Assembly (NCBI RefSeq): GCF_048569485.1
Contig: NC_134354.1
Span: 393,387,878-393,451,877, forward strand
DNA from: Anomaloglossus baeobatrachus
Taxonomy: Eukaryota > Chordata > Amphibia > Anura > Aromobatidae
Length of the DNA stretch: 64,000 nt
Direction: 5' to 3'
Part shown: piece by piece, positions 42,701 through 57,700 of the stretch
Numbering within the stretch: position 1 is the first letter of the stretch
Layout of the letters: every line of letters begins with the position of its first letter
Notes under the pieces: generated by a model
The model's input: the letters and a program-made list of their open reading frames with translations, nothing else
Told to the model about the DNA's origin: nothing
Databases searched by the model: none
Made by a program: the position numbers and the translations under genes

Positions 42701-45700
42701 GCACACTCAAGCTCATTGTTACTAAGCCATTATACTAGCAAACACTAAGGAAACTTAGTGGCATCCTAAAAGTGGCTATTGTACTCCATTTGTGTCCCAC
42801 TGGTGCCAAGCTATTTGCAGCACCATTGCATTGCATACTGAAACTCATTTTTACTAAGACATTATACTAGCAAACACTGAGGAAACTTAGTGGCATCCTA
42901 AAAGTGGCTGTTGGACCTCATTATTGTCCCACTGGTGCAACGCTATTTGCAGCACCACGGCATTGCACACTCAAACTCATTTTTACTAAGCTATTATACT
43001 AGCAAACACTGAGGAAACTTAGTGGCATCCTAAACGTGGCTGTAGGACTTCCATTTGTGTCCCACTAGCGCAAATCTATTTGCAGCACCTCTGCATTGCA
43101 CACTCAAACTCATTGTTACTAAGCCATTATACTAGCAAACACTGAGGAAACTTAGTGGCATCCTAAAAGTGGCTGTTGGACTTCCATTAGTGTCCGACTA
43201 GTGCAAATCTATTTGCAGCACCACTGCATTGCAAACTCAAACTCATTTTTACTAAGCCATTATACTAGCAAACACTGAGGAAACTTAGTGGCATCCTAAA
43301 AGTGGCTGATGGACTTCCATTAGTGTCCCACTAGTGCAAATCTATTTGTAGCACCTCTGCATTGCACACTCAAGCTCATTGTTACTAAGCCATTATACTA
43401 GCAAACACTGAGGAAACTTAGTAGCATCCTAAAAGTGGCTGTTGTACTCCATTTGTGTCCCACTGGTGCCAAGCTATTTGCAGCACCACTGCATTGCATA
43501 CTGAAACTCATTTTTACTAAGCCATTATACTAGCAAACACTGAGGAAACTTAGTGGCATCCTAAAAGTGGCTGTTGGACTTCATTATTGTCCCACTGGTG
43601 CAACGCTATTTGCAGCACCACTGCATTGCACACTCAAACTCATTTTTACTAAGCTATTATACTAGCAAACACTGAGGACACTTAGTGGCATCCTAAACGT
43701 GGCTGTAGGACTTCCATTTGTGTCCCACTAGTGCAAATCTATTTGCAGCACCTCTGCATTGCACACTCAAACTCATTGTTACTAAGCCATTATACTAGCA
43801 AACACTGAGGAAACTTAGTGGCATCCTAAAAGTGGCTGTTGGACTTCCATTAGTGTCCCACTAGTGCAAATCTTTTTGCAGCACCACTGCATTGCACACT
43901 CAAACTCATTTTTACTAAGCCATTATACTAGCAAACACTGAGGAAACTTAGTGGCACCCTAAAAGTGGCTGTTGGACTTCCATTAGTGTCCCACTAGTGC
44001 AAATCTATTTGTAGCACCTCTGCATTGCACGATCAAGCTCATTGTTACTAAGCCATTTTACTAGCAAACACTGAGGAAACTTAGTGGCATCCTAAAAGTG
44101 GCTGTTGTACTCCATTTGTGTCCCACTAATGCCAAGCTATTTGCAGCACCACTGCATTGCATACTGAAACTCATTTTTACTAAGCCATTATACTAGCAAA
44201 CACTGAGGAAACTTAGTGGCATCCTAAAAGTGGCTGTTGGACTTCATTATTGTCCCACTGGTGCAACGCTATTTGCAGCACCACTGCATTGCACACTCAA
44301 ACTCATTTTTACTAAGCTATTATACTAGCAAACACTGAGGAAACTTAGTGGCATCCTAAACGCGGCTGTAGGACTTGCATTGCACACTCAAGCTCATTGT
44401 TACTAAGCCATTATACTAGCAAACACTGAGGAAACTTAGTGGCATCCTAAAAGTGGCTGTTGTACTCCATTTGTGTCCCACTGGTGCCAAGCTATTTGCA
44501 GCACCACTGCATTGCATACTGAAACTCATTTTTACTAAGCCATTATACTAGCAAACACTGAGGAAACTTAGTGGCATCCTAAAAGTGGCTGTTGGACTTC
44601 ATTATTGTCCCACTGGTGCAACGCTATTTGCAGCACCACTGCATTGCACACTCAAACTCATTTTTACTAAGCTATTATACTAGCAAACACTGAGGAAACT
44701 TAGTGGCATCCTAAACGTGGCTGTAGGACTTCCATTTGTGTCCCACTAGCGCAAATCTATTTGCAGCACCTCTGCATTGCACACTCAAACTCATTGTTAC
44801 TAAGCCATTATACTAGCAAACACTGAGGAAACTTAGTGGCATCCTAAAAGTGGCTGTTGGACTTCCATTAGTGTCCGACTAGTGCAAATCTATTTGCAGC
44901 ACCACTGCATTGCAAACTCAAACTCATTTTTACTAAGCCATTATACTAGCAAACACTGAGGAAACTTAGTGGCATCCTAAAAGTGGCTGATGGACTTCCA
45001 TTAGTGTCCCACTAGTGCAAATCTATTTGTAGCACCTCTGCATTGCACACTCAAGCTCATTGTTACTAAGCCATTATACTAGCAAACACTGAGGAAACTT
45101 AGTAGCATCCTAAAAGTGGCTGTTGTACTCCATTTGTGTCCCACTGGTGCCAAGCTATTTGCAGCACCACTGCATTGCATACTGAAACTCATTTTTACTA
45201 AGCCATTATACTAGCAAACACTGAGGAAACTTAGTGGCATCCTAAAAGTGGCTGTTGGACTTCATTATTGTCCCACTGGTGCAACGCTATTTGCAGCACC
45301 ACTGCATTGCACACTCAAACTCATTTTTACTAAGCTATTATACTAGCAAACACTGAGGACACTTAGTGGCATCCTAAACGTGGCTGTAGGACTTCCATTT
45401 GTGTCCCACTAGTGCAAATCTATTTGCAGCACCTCTGCATTGCACACTCAAACTCATTGTTACTAAGCCATTATACTAGCAAACACTGAGGAAACTTAGT
45501 GGCACCCTAAAAGTGGCTGTTGGACTTCCATTAGTGTCCCACTAGTGCAAATCTATTTGTAGCACCTCTGCATTGCACGATCAAGCTCATTGTTACTAAG
45601 CCATTTTACTAGCAAACACTGAGGAAACTTAGTGGCATCCTAAAAGTGGCTGTTGTACTCCATTTGTGTCCCACTAATGCCAAGCTATTTGCAGCACCAC

Positions 45701-48700
45701 TGCATTGTATACTGAAACTCATTTTTACTAAGCCATTATACTAGCAAACACTGAGGAAACTTAGTGGCATCCTAAAAGTGGCTGTTGGACTTCATTATTG
45801 TCCCACTGGTGCAACGCTATTTGCAGCACCACTGCATTGCACACTCAAACTCATTTTTACTAAGCTATTATACTAGCAAACACTGAGGAAACTTAGTGGC
45901 ATCCTAAACGCGGCTGTAGGACTTGCATTGCACACTCAAGCTCATTGTTACTAAGCCATTATACTAGCAAACACTGAGGAAACTTAGTGGCATCCTAAAA
46001 GTGGCTGTTGTACTCCATTTGTGTCCCACTGGTGCCAAGCTATTTGCAGCACCACTGCATTGCATACTGAAACTCATTTTTACTAAGCCATTATACTAGC
46101 AAACACTGAGGAAACTTAGTGGCATCCTAAACGTGGCTGTAGGACTTCCATTTGTGTCCCACTAGCGCAAATCTATTTGCAGCACCTCTGCATTGCACAC
46201 TCAAACTCATTGTTACTAAGCCATTATACTAGCAAACACTGAGGAAACTTAGTGGCATCCTAAAAGTGGCTGTTGGACTTCCATTAGTGTCCGACTAGTG
46301 CAAATCTATTTGCAGCACCACTGCATTGCAAACTCAAACTCATTTTTACTAAGCCATTATACTAGCAAACACTGAGAAAACTTAGTGGCATCCTAAAAGT
46401 GGCTGATGGACTTCCATTAGTGTCCCACTAGTGCAAATCTATTTGTAGCACCTCTGCATTGCACATTCAAGCTCATTGTTACTAAGCCATTATACTAGCA
46501 AACACTGAGGAAACTTAGTGGCATCCTAAAAGTGGCTGTTGTACTCCATTTGTGTCCCACTGGTGCCAAGCTATTTGCAGCACCACTGCATTGCATACTG
46601 AAACTCATTTTTACTAAGCCATTATACTAGCAAACACTGAGGAAACTTAGTGGCATCCTAAAAGTGGCTGTTGGACTTCATTATTGTCCCACTGGTGCAA
46701 CGCTATTTGCAGCACCACTGCATTGCACACTCAAACTCATTTTTACTAAGCTATTATACTAGCAAACACTGAGGACACTTAGTGGCATCCTAAACGTGGC
46801 TGTAGGACTTCCATTTGTGTCCCACTAGTGCAAATCTATTTGCAGCACCTCTGCATTGCACACTCAAACTCATTGTTACTAAGCCATTATACTAGCAAAC
46901 ACTGAGGAAACTTAGTGGCATCCTAAAAGTGGCTGTTGGACTTCCATTAGTGTCCCACTAGTGCAAATCTTTTTGCAGCACCACTGCATTGCACACTCAA
47001 ACTCATTTTTACTAAGCCATTATACTAGCAAACACTGAGGAAACTTAGTGGAACCCTAAAAGTGGCTGTTGGACTTCCATTAGTGTCCCACTAGTGCAAA
47101 TCTATTTGTAGCACCTCTGCATTGCACACTCAAGCTCATTGTTACTAAGCCATTTTACTAGCAAACACTGAGGAAACTTAGTGGCATCCTAAAAGTGTCT
47201 GTTGTACTCCATTTGTGTCCCACTAATGCCAAGCTATTTGCAGCACCACTGCATTGCATACTGAAACTCATTTTTACTAAGCCATTATACTAGCAAACAC
47301 TGAGGAAACTTAGTGGCATCCTAAAAGTGGCTGTTGGACTTCATTATTGTCCCACTGGTGAAACGCTATTTGCAGCACCACTGCATTGCACACTCAAACT
47401 CATTTTTACTAAGCTATTATACTAGCAAACACTGAGGAAACTTAGTGGCATCCTAAACGCGGCTGTAGGACTTGCATTGCACACTCAAGCTCATTGTTAC
47501 TAAGCCATTATACTAGCAAACACTGAGGAAACTTAGTGGCATCCTAAAAGTGGCTGTTGTACTCCATTTGTGTCCCACTGGTGCCAAGCTATTTGCAGCA
47601 CCACTGCATTGCATACTGAAACTCATTTTTACTAAGCCATTATACTAGCAAACACTGAGGAAACTTAGTGGCATCCTAAAAGTGGCTGTTGGACTTCATT
47701 ATTGTCCCACTGGTGCAACACTATTTGCAGCACCACTGCATTGCACACTCAAACTCATTTTTACTAAGCTATTATACTAGCAAACACTGAGGACACTTAG
47801 TGGCATCCTAAACGTGGCTGTAGGACTTCTATTTGTGTCCCACTAGTGCAAATCTATTTGCAGCACCTCTGCATTGCACACTCAAACTCATTGTTACTAA
47901 GCCATTATACTAGCAAACACTGAGGAAACTTAGTGGCATCCTAAAAGTGGCTGTTGGACTTCCATTAGTGTCCGACTAGTGCAAATCTATTTGCAGCACC
48001 ACTGCATTGCACACTCAAACTCATTTTTACTAAGCCATTATACTAGCAAACACTGAGGAAACTTAGTGGCATCCTAAAAGTGGCTGTTGGACTTCATTAT
48101 TGTCCCACTGGTGCAACGCTATTTGCAGCACCACTGCATTGCACACTCAAACTCATTTTTACTAAGCTATTATACTAGCAAACACTGAGGACACTTAGTG
48201 GCATCCTAAACGTGGCTGTAGGACTTCCATTTGTGTCCCACTAGTGCAAATCTATTTGCAGCACCTCTGCATTGCACACTCAAACTCATTGTTACTAAGC
48301 CATTATACTAGCAAACACTGAGGAAACTTAGTGGCATCCTAAAAGTGGCTGTTGGACTTCCATTAGTGTCCCACTAGTGCAAATCTATTTGTAGCACCTC
48401 TGCATTGCACACTCAAGCTCATTGTTACTAAGCCATTTTACTAGCAAACACTGAGGAAACTTAGTGGCATCCTAAAAGTGGCTGTTGTACTCCATTTGTG
48501 TCCCACTGGTGCCAAGCTATTTGCAGCACCACTGCATTGCATACTGAAAGTCATTTTTACTAAGCCATTATACTAGCAAACACAGAGGAAACTTAGTGGC
48601 ATCCTAAAAGTGGCTGTTGGACTTCATTATTGTCCCACTGGTGCAACGCTATTTGCAGCACCACTGCATTGCACACTCAAACTCATTTTTACTAAGCTAT

Positions 48701-51700
48701 TATACTAGCAAACACTGAGGACACTTAGTGGCATCCTAAACGTGGCTGTAGGACTTCCATTTGTGTCCCACTAGTGCAAATCTATTTGCAGCACCTCTGC
48801 ATTGCACACTCAAACTCATTGTTACTAAGCCATTATACTAGCAAACACTGAGGAAACTTAGTGGCATCCTAAAAGTGGCTGTTGGACTTCCATTAGTGTC
48901 CCACTAGTGCAAATCTTTTTGCAGCACCACTGCATTGCACACTCAAACTCATTTTTACTAAGCCATTATACTAGCAAACACTGAGGAAACTTAGTGGCAC
49001 CCTAAAAGTGGCTGTTGGACTTCCATTAGTGTCCCACTAGTGCAAATCTATTTGTAGCACCTCTGCATTGCACGATCAAGCTCATTGTTACTAAGCCATT
49101 TTACTAGCAAACACTGAGGAAACTTAGTGGCATCCTAAAAGTGGCTGTTGTACTCCATTTGTGTCCCACTAATGCCAAGCTATTTGCAGCACCACTGCAT
49201 TGCATACTGAAACTCATTTTTACTAAGCCATTATACTAGCAAACACTGAGGAAACTTAGTGGCATCCTAAAAGTGGCTGTTGGACTTCATTATTGTCCCA
49301 CTGGTGCAACGCTATTTGCAGCACCACTGCATTGCACACTCAAACTCATTTTTACTAAGCTATTATACTAGCAAACACTGAGGAAACTTAGTGGCATCCT
49401 AAAGGCGGCTGTAGGACTTGCATTGCACACTCAAGCTCATTGTTACTAAGCCATTATACTAGCAAACACTGAGGAAACTTAGTGGCATCCTAAAAGTGGC
49501 TGTTGTACTCCATTTGTGTCCCACTGGTGCCAAGCTATTTGCAGCACCACTGCATTGCATACTGAAACTCATTTTTACTAAGCCATTATACTAGCAAACA
49601 CTGAGGAAACTTAGTGGCATCCTAAAAGTGGCTGTTGGACTTCATTATTGTCCCACTGGTGCAACGCTATTTGCAGCACCACTGCATTGCACACTCAAAC
49701 TCATTTTTACTAAGCTATTATACTAGCAAACACTGAGGAAACTTAGTGGCATCCTAAACGTGGCTGTAGGACTTCCATTTGTGTCCCACTAGCGCAAATC
49801 TATTTGCAGCACCTCTGCATTGCACACTCAAACTCATTGTTACTAAGCCATTATACTAGCAAACACTGAGGAAACTTAGTGGCATCCTAAAAGTGGCTGT
49901 TGGACTTCCATTAGTGTCCGACTAGTGCAAATCTATTTGCAGCACCACTGCATTGCAAACTCAAACTCATTTTTACTAAGCCATTATACTAGCAAACACT
50001 GAGGAAACTTAGTGGCATCCTAAAAGTGGCTGATGGACTTCCATTAGTGTCCCACTAGTGCAAATCTATTTGTAGCACCTCTGCATTGCACACTCAAGCT
50101 CATTGTTACTAAGCCATTATACTAGCAAACACTGAGGAAACTTAGTAGCATCCTAAAAGTGGCTGTTGTACTCCATTTGTGTCCCACTGGTGCCAAGCTA
50201 TTTGCAGCACCACTGCGTTGCATACTGAAACTCATTTTTACTAAGCCATTAGACTAGCAAACACTGAGGAAACTTAGTGGCATCCTAAAAGTGGCTGTTG
50301 GACTTCATTATTGTCCCACTGGTGCAACGCTATTTGCAGCACCACTGCATTGCACACTCAAACTCATTTTTACTAAGCTATTATACTAGCAAACACTGAG
50401 GACACTTAGTGGCATCCTAAACGTGGCTGTAGGACTTCCATTTGTGTCCCACTAGTGCAAATCTATTTGCAGCACCTCTGCATTGCACACTCAAACTCAT
50501 TGTTACTAAGCCATTATACTAGCAAACACTGAGGAAACTTAGTGGCATCCTAAAAGTGGCTGTTGGACTTCCATTAGTGTCCCACTAGTGCAAATCTTTT
50601 TGCAGCACCACTGCATTGCACACTCAAACTCATTTTTACTAAGCCATTATACTAGCAAACACTGAGGAAACTTAGTGGCACCCTAAAAGTGGCTGTTGGA
50701 CTTCCATTAGTGTCCCACTAGTGCAAATCTATTTGTAGCACCTCTGCATTGCACGATCAAGCTCATTGTTACTAAGCCATTTTACTAGCAAACACTGAGG
50801 AAACTTAGTGGCATCCTAAAAGTGGCTGTTGTACTCCATTTGTGTCCCACTAATGCCAAGCTATTTGCAGCACCACTGCATTGCATACTGAAACTCATTT
50901 TTACTAAGCCATTATACTAGCAAACACTGAGGAAACTTAGTGGCATCCTAAAAGTGGCTGTTGGACTTCATTATTGTCCCACTGGTGCAACGCTATTTGC
51001 AGCACCACTGCATTGCACACTCAAACTCATTTTTACTAAGCTATTATACTAGCAAACACTGAGGAAACTTAGTGGCATCCTAAACGCGGCTGTAGGACTT
51101 GCATTGCACACTCAAGCTCATTGTTACTAAGCCATTATACTAGCAAACACTGAGGAAACTTAGTGGCATCCTAAAAGTGGCTGTTGTACTCCATTTGTGT
51201 CCCACTGGTGCCAAGCTATTTGCAGCACCACTGCATTTCATACTGAAACTCATTTTTACTAAGCCATTATACTAGCAAACACTGAGGAAACTTAGTGGCA
51301 TCCTAAAAGTGGCTGTTGGACTTCATTATTGTCCCACTGGTGCAACGCTATTTGCAGCACCACTGCATTGCACACTCAAACTCATTTTTACTAAGCTATT
51401 ATACTAGCAAACACTGAGGAAACTTAGTGGCATCCTAAACGTGGCTGTAGGACTTCCATTTGTGTCCCACTAGCGCAAATCTATTTGCAGCACCTCTGCA
51501 TTGCACACTCAAACTCATTGTTACTAAGCCATTATACTAGCAAACACTGAGGAAACTTAGTGGCATCCTAAAAGTGGCTGTTGGACTTCCATTAGTGTCC
51601 GACTAGTGCAAATCTATTTGCAGCACCACTGCATTGCAAACTCAAACTCATTTTTACTAAGCCATTATACTAGCAAACACTGAGGAAACTTAGTGGCATC

Positions 51701-54700
51701 CTAAAAGTGGCTGATGGACTTCCATTAGTGTCCCACTAGTGCAAATATATTTGTAGCACCTCTGCATTGCACACTCAAGCTCATTGTTACTAAGCCATTA
51801 TACTAGCAAACACTGAGGAAACTTAGTGGCATCCTAAAAGTGGCTGTTGTACTCCATTTGTGTCCCACTGGTGCCAAGCTATTTGCAGCACCACTGCATT
51901 GCATACTGAAACTCATTTTTACTAAGCCATTATACTAGCAAACACTGAGGAAACTTAGTGGCATCCTAAAAGTGGCTGTTGGACTTCATTATTGTCCCAC
52001 TGGTGCAACGCTATTTGCAGCACCACTGCATTGCACACTCAAACTCATTTTTACTAAGCTATTATACTAGCAAACACTGAGGACACTTAGTGGCATCCTA
52101 AACGTGGCTGTAGGACTTCCATTTGTGTCCCACTAGTGCAAATCTATTTGCAGCACCTCTGCATTGCACACTCAAACTCATTGTTACTAAGCCATTATAC
52201 TAGCAAACACTGAGGAAACTTAGTGGCATCCTAAAAGTGGCTGTTGGACTTCCATTAGTGTCCCACTAGTGCAAATCTTTTTGCAGCACCACTGCATTGC
52301 ACACTCAAACTCATTTTTACTAAGCCATTATACTAGCAAACACTGAGGAAACTTAGTGGAACCCTAAAAGTGGCTGTTGGACTTCCATTAGTGTCCCACT
52401 AGTGCAAATCTATTTGTAGCACCTCTGCATTGCACACTCAAGCTCATTGTTACTAAGCCATTTTACTAGCAAACACTGAGGAAACTTAGTGGCATCCTAA
52501 AAGTGTCTGTTGTACTCCATTTGTGTCCCACTAATGCCAAGCTATTTGCAGCACCACTGCATTGCATACTGAAACTCATTTTTACTAAGCCATTATACTA
52601 GCAAACACTGAGGAAACTTAGTGGCATCCTAAAAGTGGCTGTTGGACTTCATTATTGTCCCACTGGTGCAACGCTATTTGCAGCACCACTGCATTGCACA
52701 CTCAAACTCATTTTTACTAAGCTATTATACTAGCAAACACTGAGGAAACTTAGTGGCATCCTAAACGCGGCTGTAGGACTTGCATTGCACACTCAAGCTC
52801 ATTGTTACTAAGCCATTATTCTAGCAAACACTGAGGAAACTTAGTGGCATCCTAAACGTGGCTGTAGGACTTCCATTTGTGTCCCACTAGTGCAAATCTA
52901 TTTGCAGCACCTCTGCATTGCACACTCAAACTCATTGTTACTAAGCCATTATACTAGCAAACACTGAGGAAACTTAGTGGCATCCTAAAAGTGGCTGTTG
53001 TACTCCATTTGTGTCCCACTGGTGCCAAGCTATTTGCAGCACCACTGCATTGCATACTGAAACTCATTTTTACTAAGCCATTATACTAGCAAACACTGAG
53101 GAAACTTAGTGGCATCCTAAAAGTGGCTGTTGGACTTCATTATTGTCCCACTGGTGCAACGCTATTTGCAGCACCACTGCATTGCACACTCAAACTCATT
53201 TTTACTAAGCTATTATACTAGCAAACACTGAGGAAACTTAGTGGCATCCTAAACGTGGCTGTAGGACTTCCATTTGTGTCCCACTAGCGCAAATCTATTT
53301 GCAGCACCTCTGCATTGCACACTCAAACTCATTGTTACTAAGCCATTATACTAGCAAACACTGAGGAAACTTAGTGGCATCCTAAAAGTGGCTGTTGGAC
53401 TTCCATTAGTGTCCGACTAGTGCAAATCTATTTGCAGCACCACTGCATTGCAAACTCAAACTCATTTTTACTAAGCCATTATACTAGCAAACACTGAGGA
53501 AACTTAGTGGCATCCTAAAAGTGGCTGATGGACTTCCATTAGTGTCCCACTAGTGCAAATCTATTTGTAGCACCTCTGCATTGCACACTCAAGCTCATTG
53601 TTACTAAGCCATTATACTAGCAAACACTGAGGAAACTTAGTAGCATCCTAAAAGTGGCTGTTGTACTCCATTTGTGTCCCACTGGTGCCAAGCTATTTGC
53701 AGCACCACTGCATTGCATACTGAAACTCATTTTTACTAAGCCATTATACTAGCAAACACTGAGGAAACTTAGTGGCATCCTAAAAGTGGCTGTTGGACTT
53801 CATTATTGTCCCACTGGTGCAACGCTATTTGCAGCACCACTGCATTGCACACTCAAACTCATTTTTACTAAGCTATTATACTAGCAAACACTGAGGAAAC
53901 TTAGTGGCATCCTAAAAGTGGCTGTTGGACTTCCATTAGTGTCCCACTAGTGCAAATCTTTTTGCAGCACCACTGCATTGCACACTCAAACTCATTTTTA
54001 CTAAGCCATTATACTAGCAAACACTGAAGAAACTTAGTGGAACCCTAAAAGTGGCTGTTGGACTTCCATTAGTGTCCCACTAGTGCAAATCTATTTGTAG
54101 CACCTCTGCATTGCACACTCAAGCTCATTGTTACTAAGCCATTTTACTAGCAAACACTGAGGAAACTTAGTGGCATCCTAAAAGTGTCTGTTGTACTCCA
54201 TTTGTGTCCCACTAATGCCAAGCTATTTGCAGCACCACTGCATTGCATACTGAAACTCATTTTTACTAAGCCATTATACTAGCAAACACTGAGGAAACTT
54301 AGTGGCATCCTAAAAGTGGCTGTTGGACTTCATTATTGTCCCACTGGTGCAACGCTATTTGCAGCACCACTGCATTGCACACTCAAACTCATTTTTACTA
54401 AGCTATTATACTAGCAAACACTGAGGAAACTTAGTGGCATCCTAAACGCGGCTGTAGGACTTGCATTGCACACTCAAGCTCATTGTTACTAAGCCATTAT
54501 TCTAGCAAACACTGAGGAAACTTAGTGGCATCCTAAACGTGGCTGTAGGACTTCCATTTGTGTCCCACTAGTGCAAATCTATTTGCAGCACCTCTGCATT
54601 GCACACTCAAACTCATTGTTACTAAGCCATTATACTAGCAAACACTGAGGAAACTTAGTGGCATCCTAAAAGTGGCTGTTGTACTCCATTTGTGTCCCAC

Positions 54701-57700
54701 TGGTGCCAAGCTATTTGCAGCACCACTGCATTGCATACTGAAACTCATTTTTACTAAGCCATTATACTAGCAAACACTGAGGAAACTTAGTGGCATCCTA
54801 AAAGTGGCTGTTGGACTTCATTATTGTCCCACTGGTGCAACGCTATTTGCAGCACCACTGCATTGCACACTCAAACTCATTTTTACTAAGCTATTATACT
54901 AGCAAACACTGAGGAAACTTAGTGGCATCCTAAACGTGGCTGTAGGACTTCCATTTGTGTCCCACTAGCGCAAATCTATTTGCAGCACCTCTGCATTGCA
55001 CACTCAAACTCATTGTTACTAAGCCATTATACTAGCAAACACTGAGGAAACTTAGTGGCATCCTAAAAGTGGCTGTTGGACTTCCATTAGTGTCCGACTA
55101 GTGCAAATCTATTTGCAGCACCACTGCATTGCAAACTCAAACTCATTTTTACTAAGCCATTATACTAGCAAACACTGAGGAAACTTAGTGGCATCCTAAA
55201 AGTGGCTGATGGACTTCCATTAGTGTCCCACTAGTGCAAATCTATTTGTAGCACCTCTGCATTGCACACTCAAGCTCATTGTTACTAAGCCATTATACTA
55301 GCAAACACTGAGGAAACTTAGTAGCATCCTAAAAGTGGCTGTTGTACTCCATTTGTGTCCCACTGGTGCCAAGCTATTTGCAGCACCACTGCATTGCATA
55401 CTGAAACTCATTTTTACTAAGCCATTATACTAGCAAACACTGAGGAAACTTAGTGGCATCCTAAAAGTGGCTGTTGGACTTCATTATTGTCCCACTGGTG
55501 CAACGCTATTTGCAGCACCACTGCATTGCACACTCAAACTCATTTTTACTAAGCTATTATACTAGCAAACACTGAGGACACTTAGTGGCATCCTAAACAT
55601 GGCTGTAGGACTTCCATTTGTGTCCCACTAGTGCAAATCTATTTGCAGCACCTCTGCATTGCACACTCAAACTCATTGTTACTAAGCCATTATACTAGCA
55701 AACACTGAGGAAACTTAGTGGCATCCTAAAAGTGGCTGTTGGACTTCCATTAGTGTCCCACTAGTGCAAATCTTTTTGCAGCACCACTGCATTGCACACT
55801 CAAACTCATTTTTACTAAGCCATTATACTAGCAAACACTGAGGAAACTTAGTGGCACCCTAAAAGTGGCTGTTGGACTTCCATTAGTGTCCCACTAGTGC
55901 AAATCTATTTGTAGCACCTCTGCATTGCACGATCAAGCTCATTGTTACTAAGCCATTTTACTAGCAAACACTGAGGAAACTTAGTGGCATCCTAAAAGTG
56001 GCTGTTGTACTCCATTTGTGTCCCACTAATGCCAAGCTATTTGCAGCACCACTGCATTGCATACTGAAACTCATTTTTACTAAGCCATTATACTAGCAAA
56101 CACTGAGGAAACTTAGTGGCATCCTAAAAGTGGCTGTTGGACTTCATTATTGTCCCACTGGTGCAACGCTATTTGCAGCACCACTGCATTGCACACTCAA
56201 ACTCATTTTTACTAAGCTATTATACTAGCAAACACTGAGGAAACTTAGTGGCATCCTAAACGCGGCTGTAGGACTTGCATTGCACACTCAAGCTCATTGT
56301 TACTAAGCCATTATACTAGCAAACACTGAGGAAACTTAGTGGCATCCTAAAAGTGGCTGTTGTACTCCATTTGTGTCCCACTGGTGCCAAGCTATTTGCA
56401 GCACCACTGCATTGCATACTGAAACTCATTTTTACTAAGCCATTATACTAGCAAACACTGAGGAAACTTAGTGGCATCCTAAAAGTGGCTGTTGGACTTC
56501 ATTATTGTCCCACTGGTGCAACGCTATTTGCAGCACCACTGCATTGCACACTCAAACTCATTTTTACTAAGCTATTATACTAGCAAACACTGAGGAAACT
56601 TAGTGGCATCCTAAACGTGGCTGTAGGACTTCCATTTGTGTCCCACTAGCGCAAATCTATTTGCAGCACCTCTGCATTGCACACTCAAACTCATTGTTAC
56701 TAAGCCATTATACTAGCAAACACTGAGGAAACTTAGTGGCATCCTAAAAGTGGCTGTTGGACTTCCATTAGTGTCCGACTAGTGCAAATCTATTTGCAGC
56801 ACCACTGCATTGCAAACTCAAACTCATTTTTACTAAGCCATTATACTAGCAAACACTGAGGAAACTTAGTGGCATCCTAAAAGTGGCTGATGGACTTCCA
56901 TTAGTGTCCCACTAGTGCAAATCTATTTGTAGCACCTCTGCATTGCACACTCAAGCTCATTGTTACTAAGCCATTACACTAGCAAACACTGAGGAAACTT
57001 AGTGGCATCCTAAAAGTGGCTGTTGTACTCCATTTGTGTCCCACTGGTGCCAAGCTATTTGCAGCACCACTGCATTGCATACTGAAACTCATTTTTACTA
57101 AGCCATTATACTAGCAAACACTGAGGAAACTTAGTGGCATCCTAAAAGTGGCTGTTGGACTTCATTATTGTCCCACTGGTGCAACGCTATTTGCAGCACC
57201 ACTGCATTGCACACTCAAACTCATTTTTACTAAGCTATTATACTAGCAAACACTGAGGACACTTAGTGGCATCCTAAACGTGGCTGTAGGACTTCCATTT
57301 GTGTCCCACTAGTGCAAATCTATTTGCAGCACCTCTGCATTGCACACTCAAACTCATTGTTACTAAGCCATTATACTAGCAAACACTGAGGAAACTTAGT
57401 GGCATCCTAAAAGTGGCTGTTGGACTTCCATTAGTGTCCCACTAGTGCAAATCTTTTTGCAGCACCACTGCATTGCACACTCAAACTCATTTTTACTAAG
57501 CCATTATACTAGCAAACACTGAGGAAACTTAGTGGAACCCTAAAAGTGGCTGTTGGACTTCCATTAGTGTCCCACTAGTGCAAATCTATTTGTAGCACCT
57601 CTGCATTGCACACTCAAGCTCATTGTTACTAAGCCATTTTACTAGCAAACACTGAGGAAACTTAGTGGCATCCTAAAAGTGGCTGTTGTACTCCATTTGT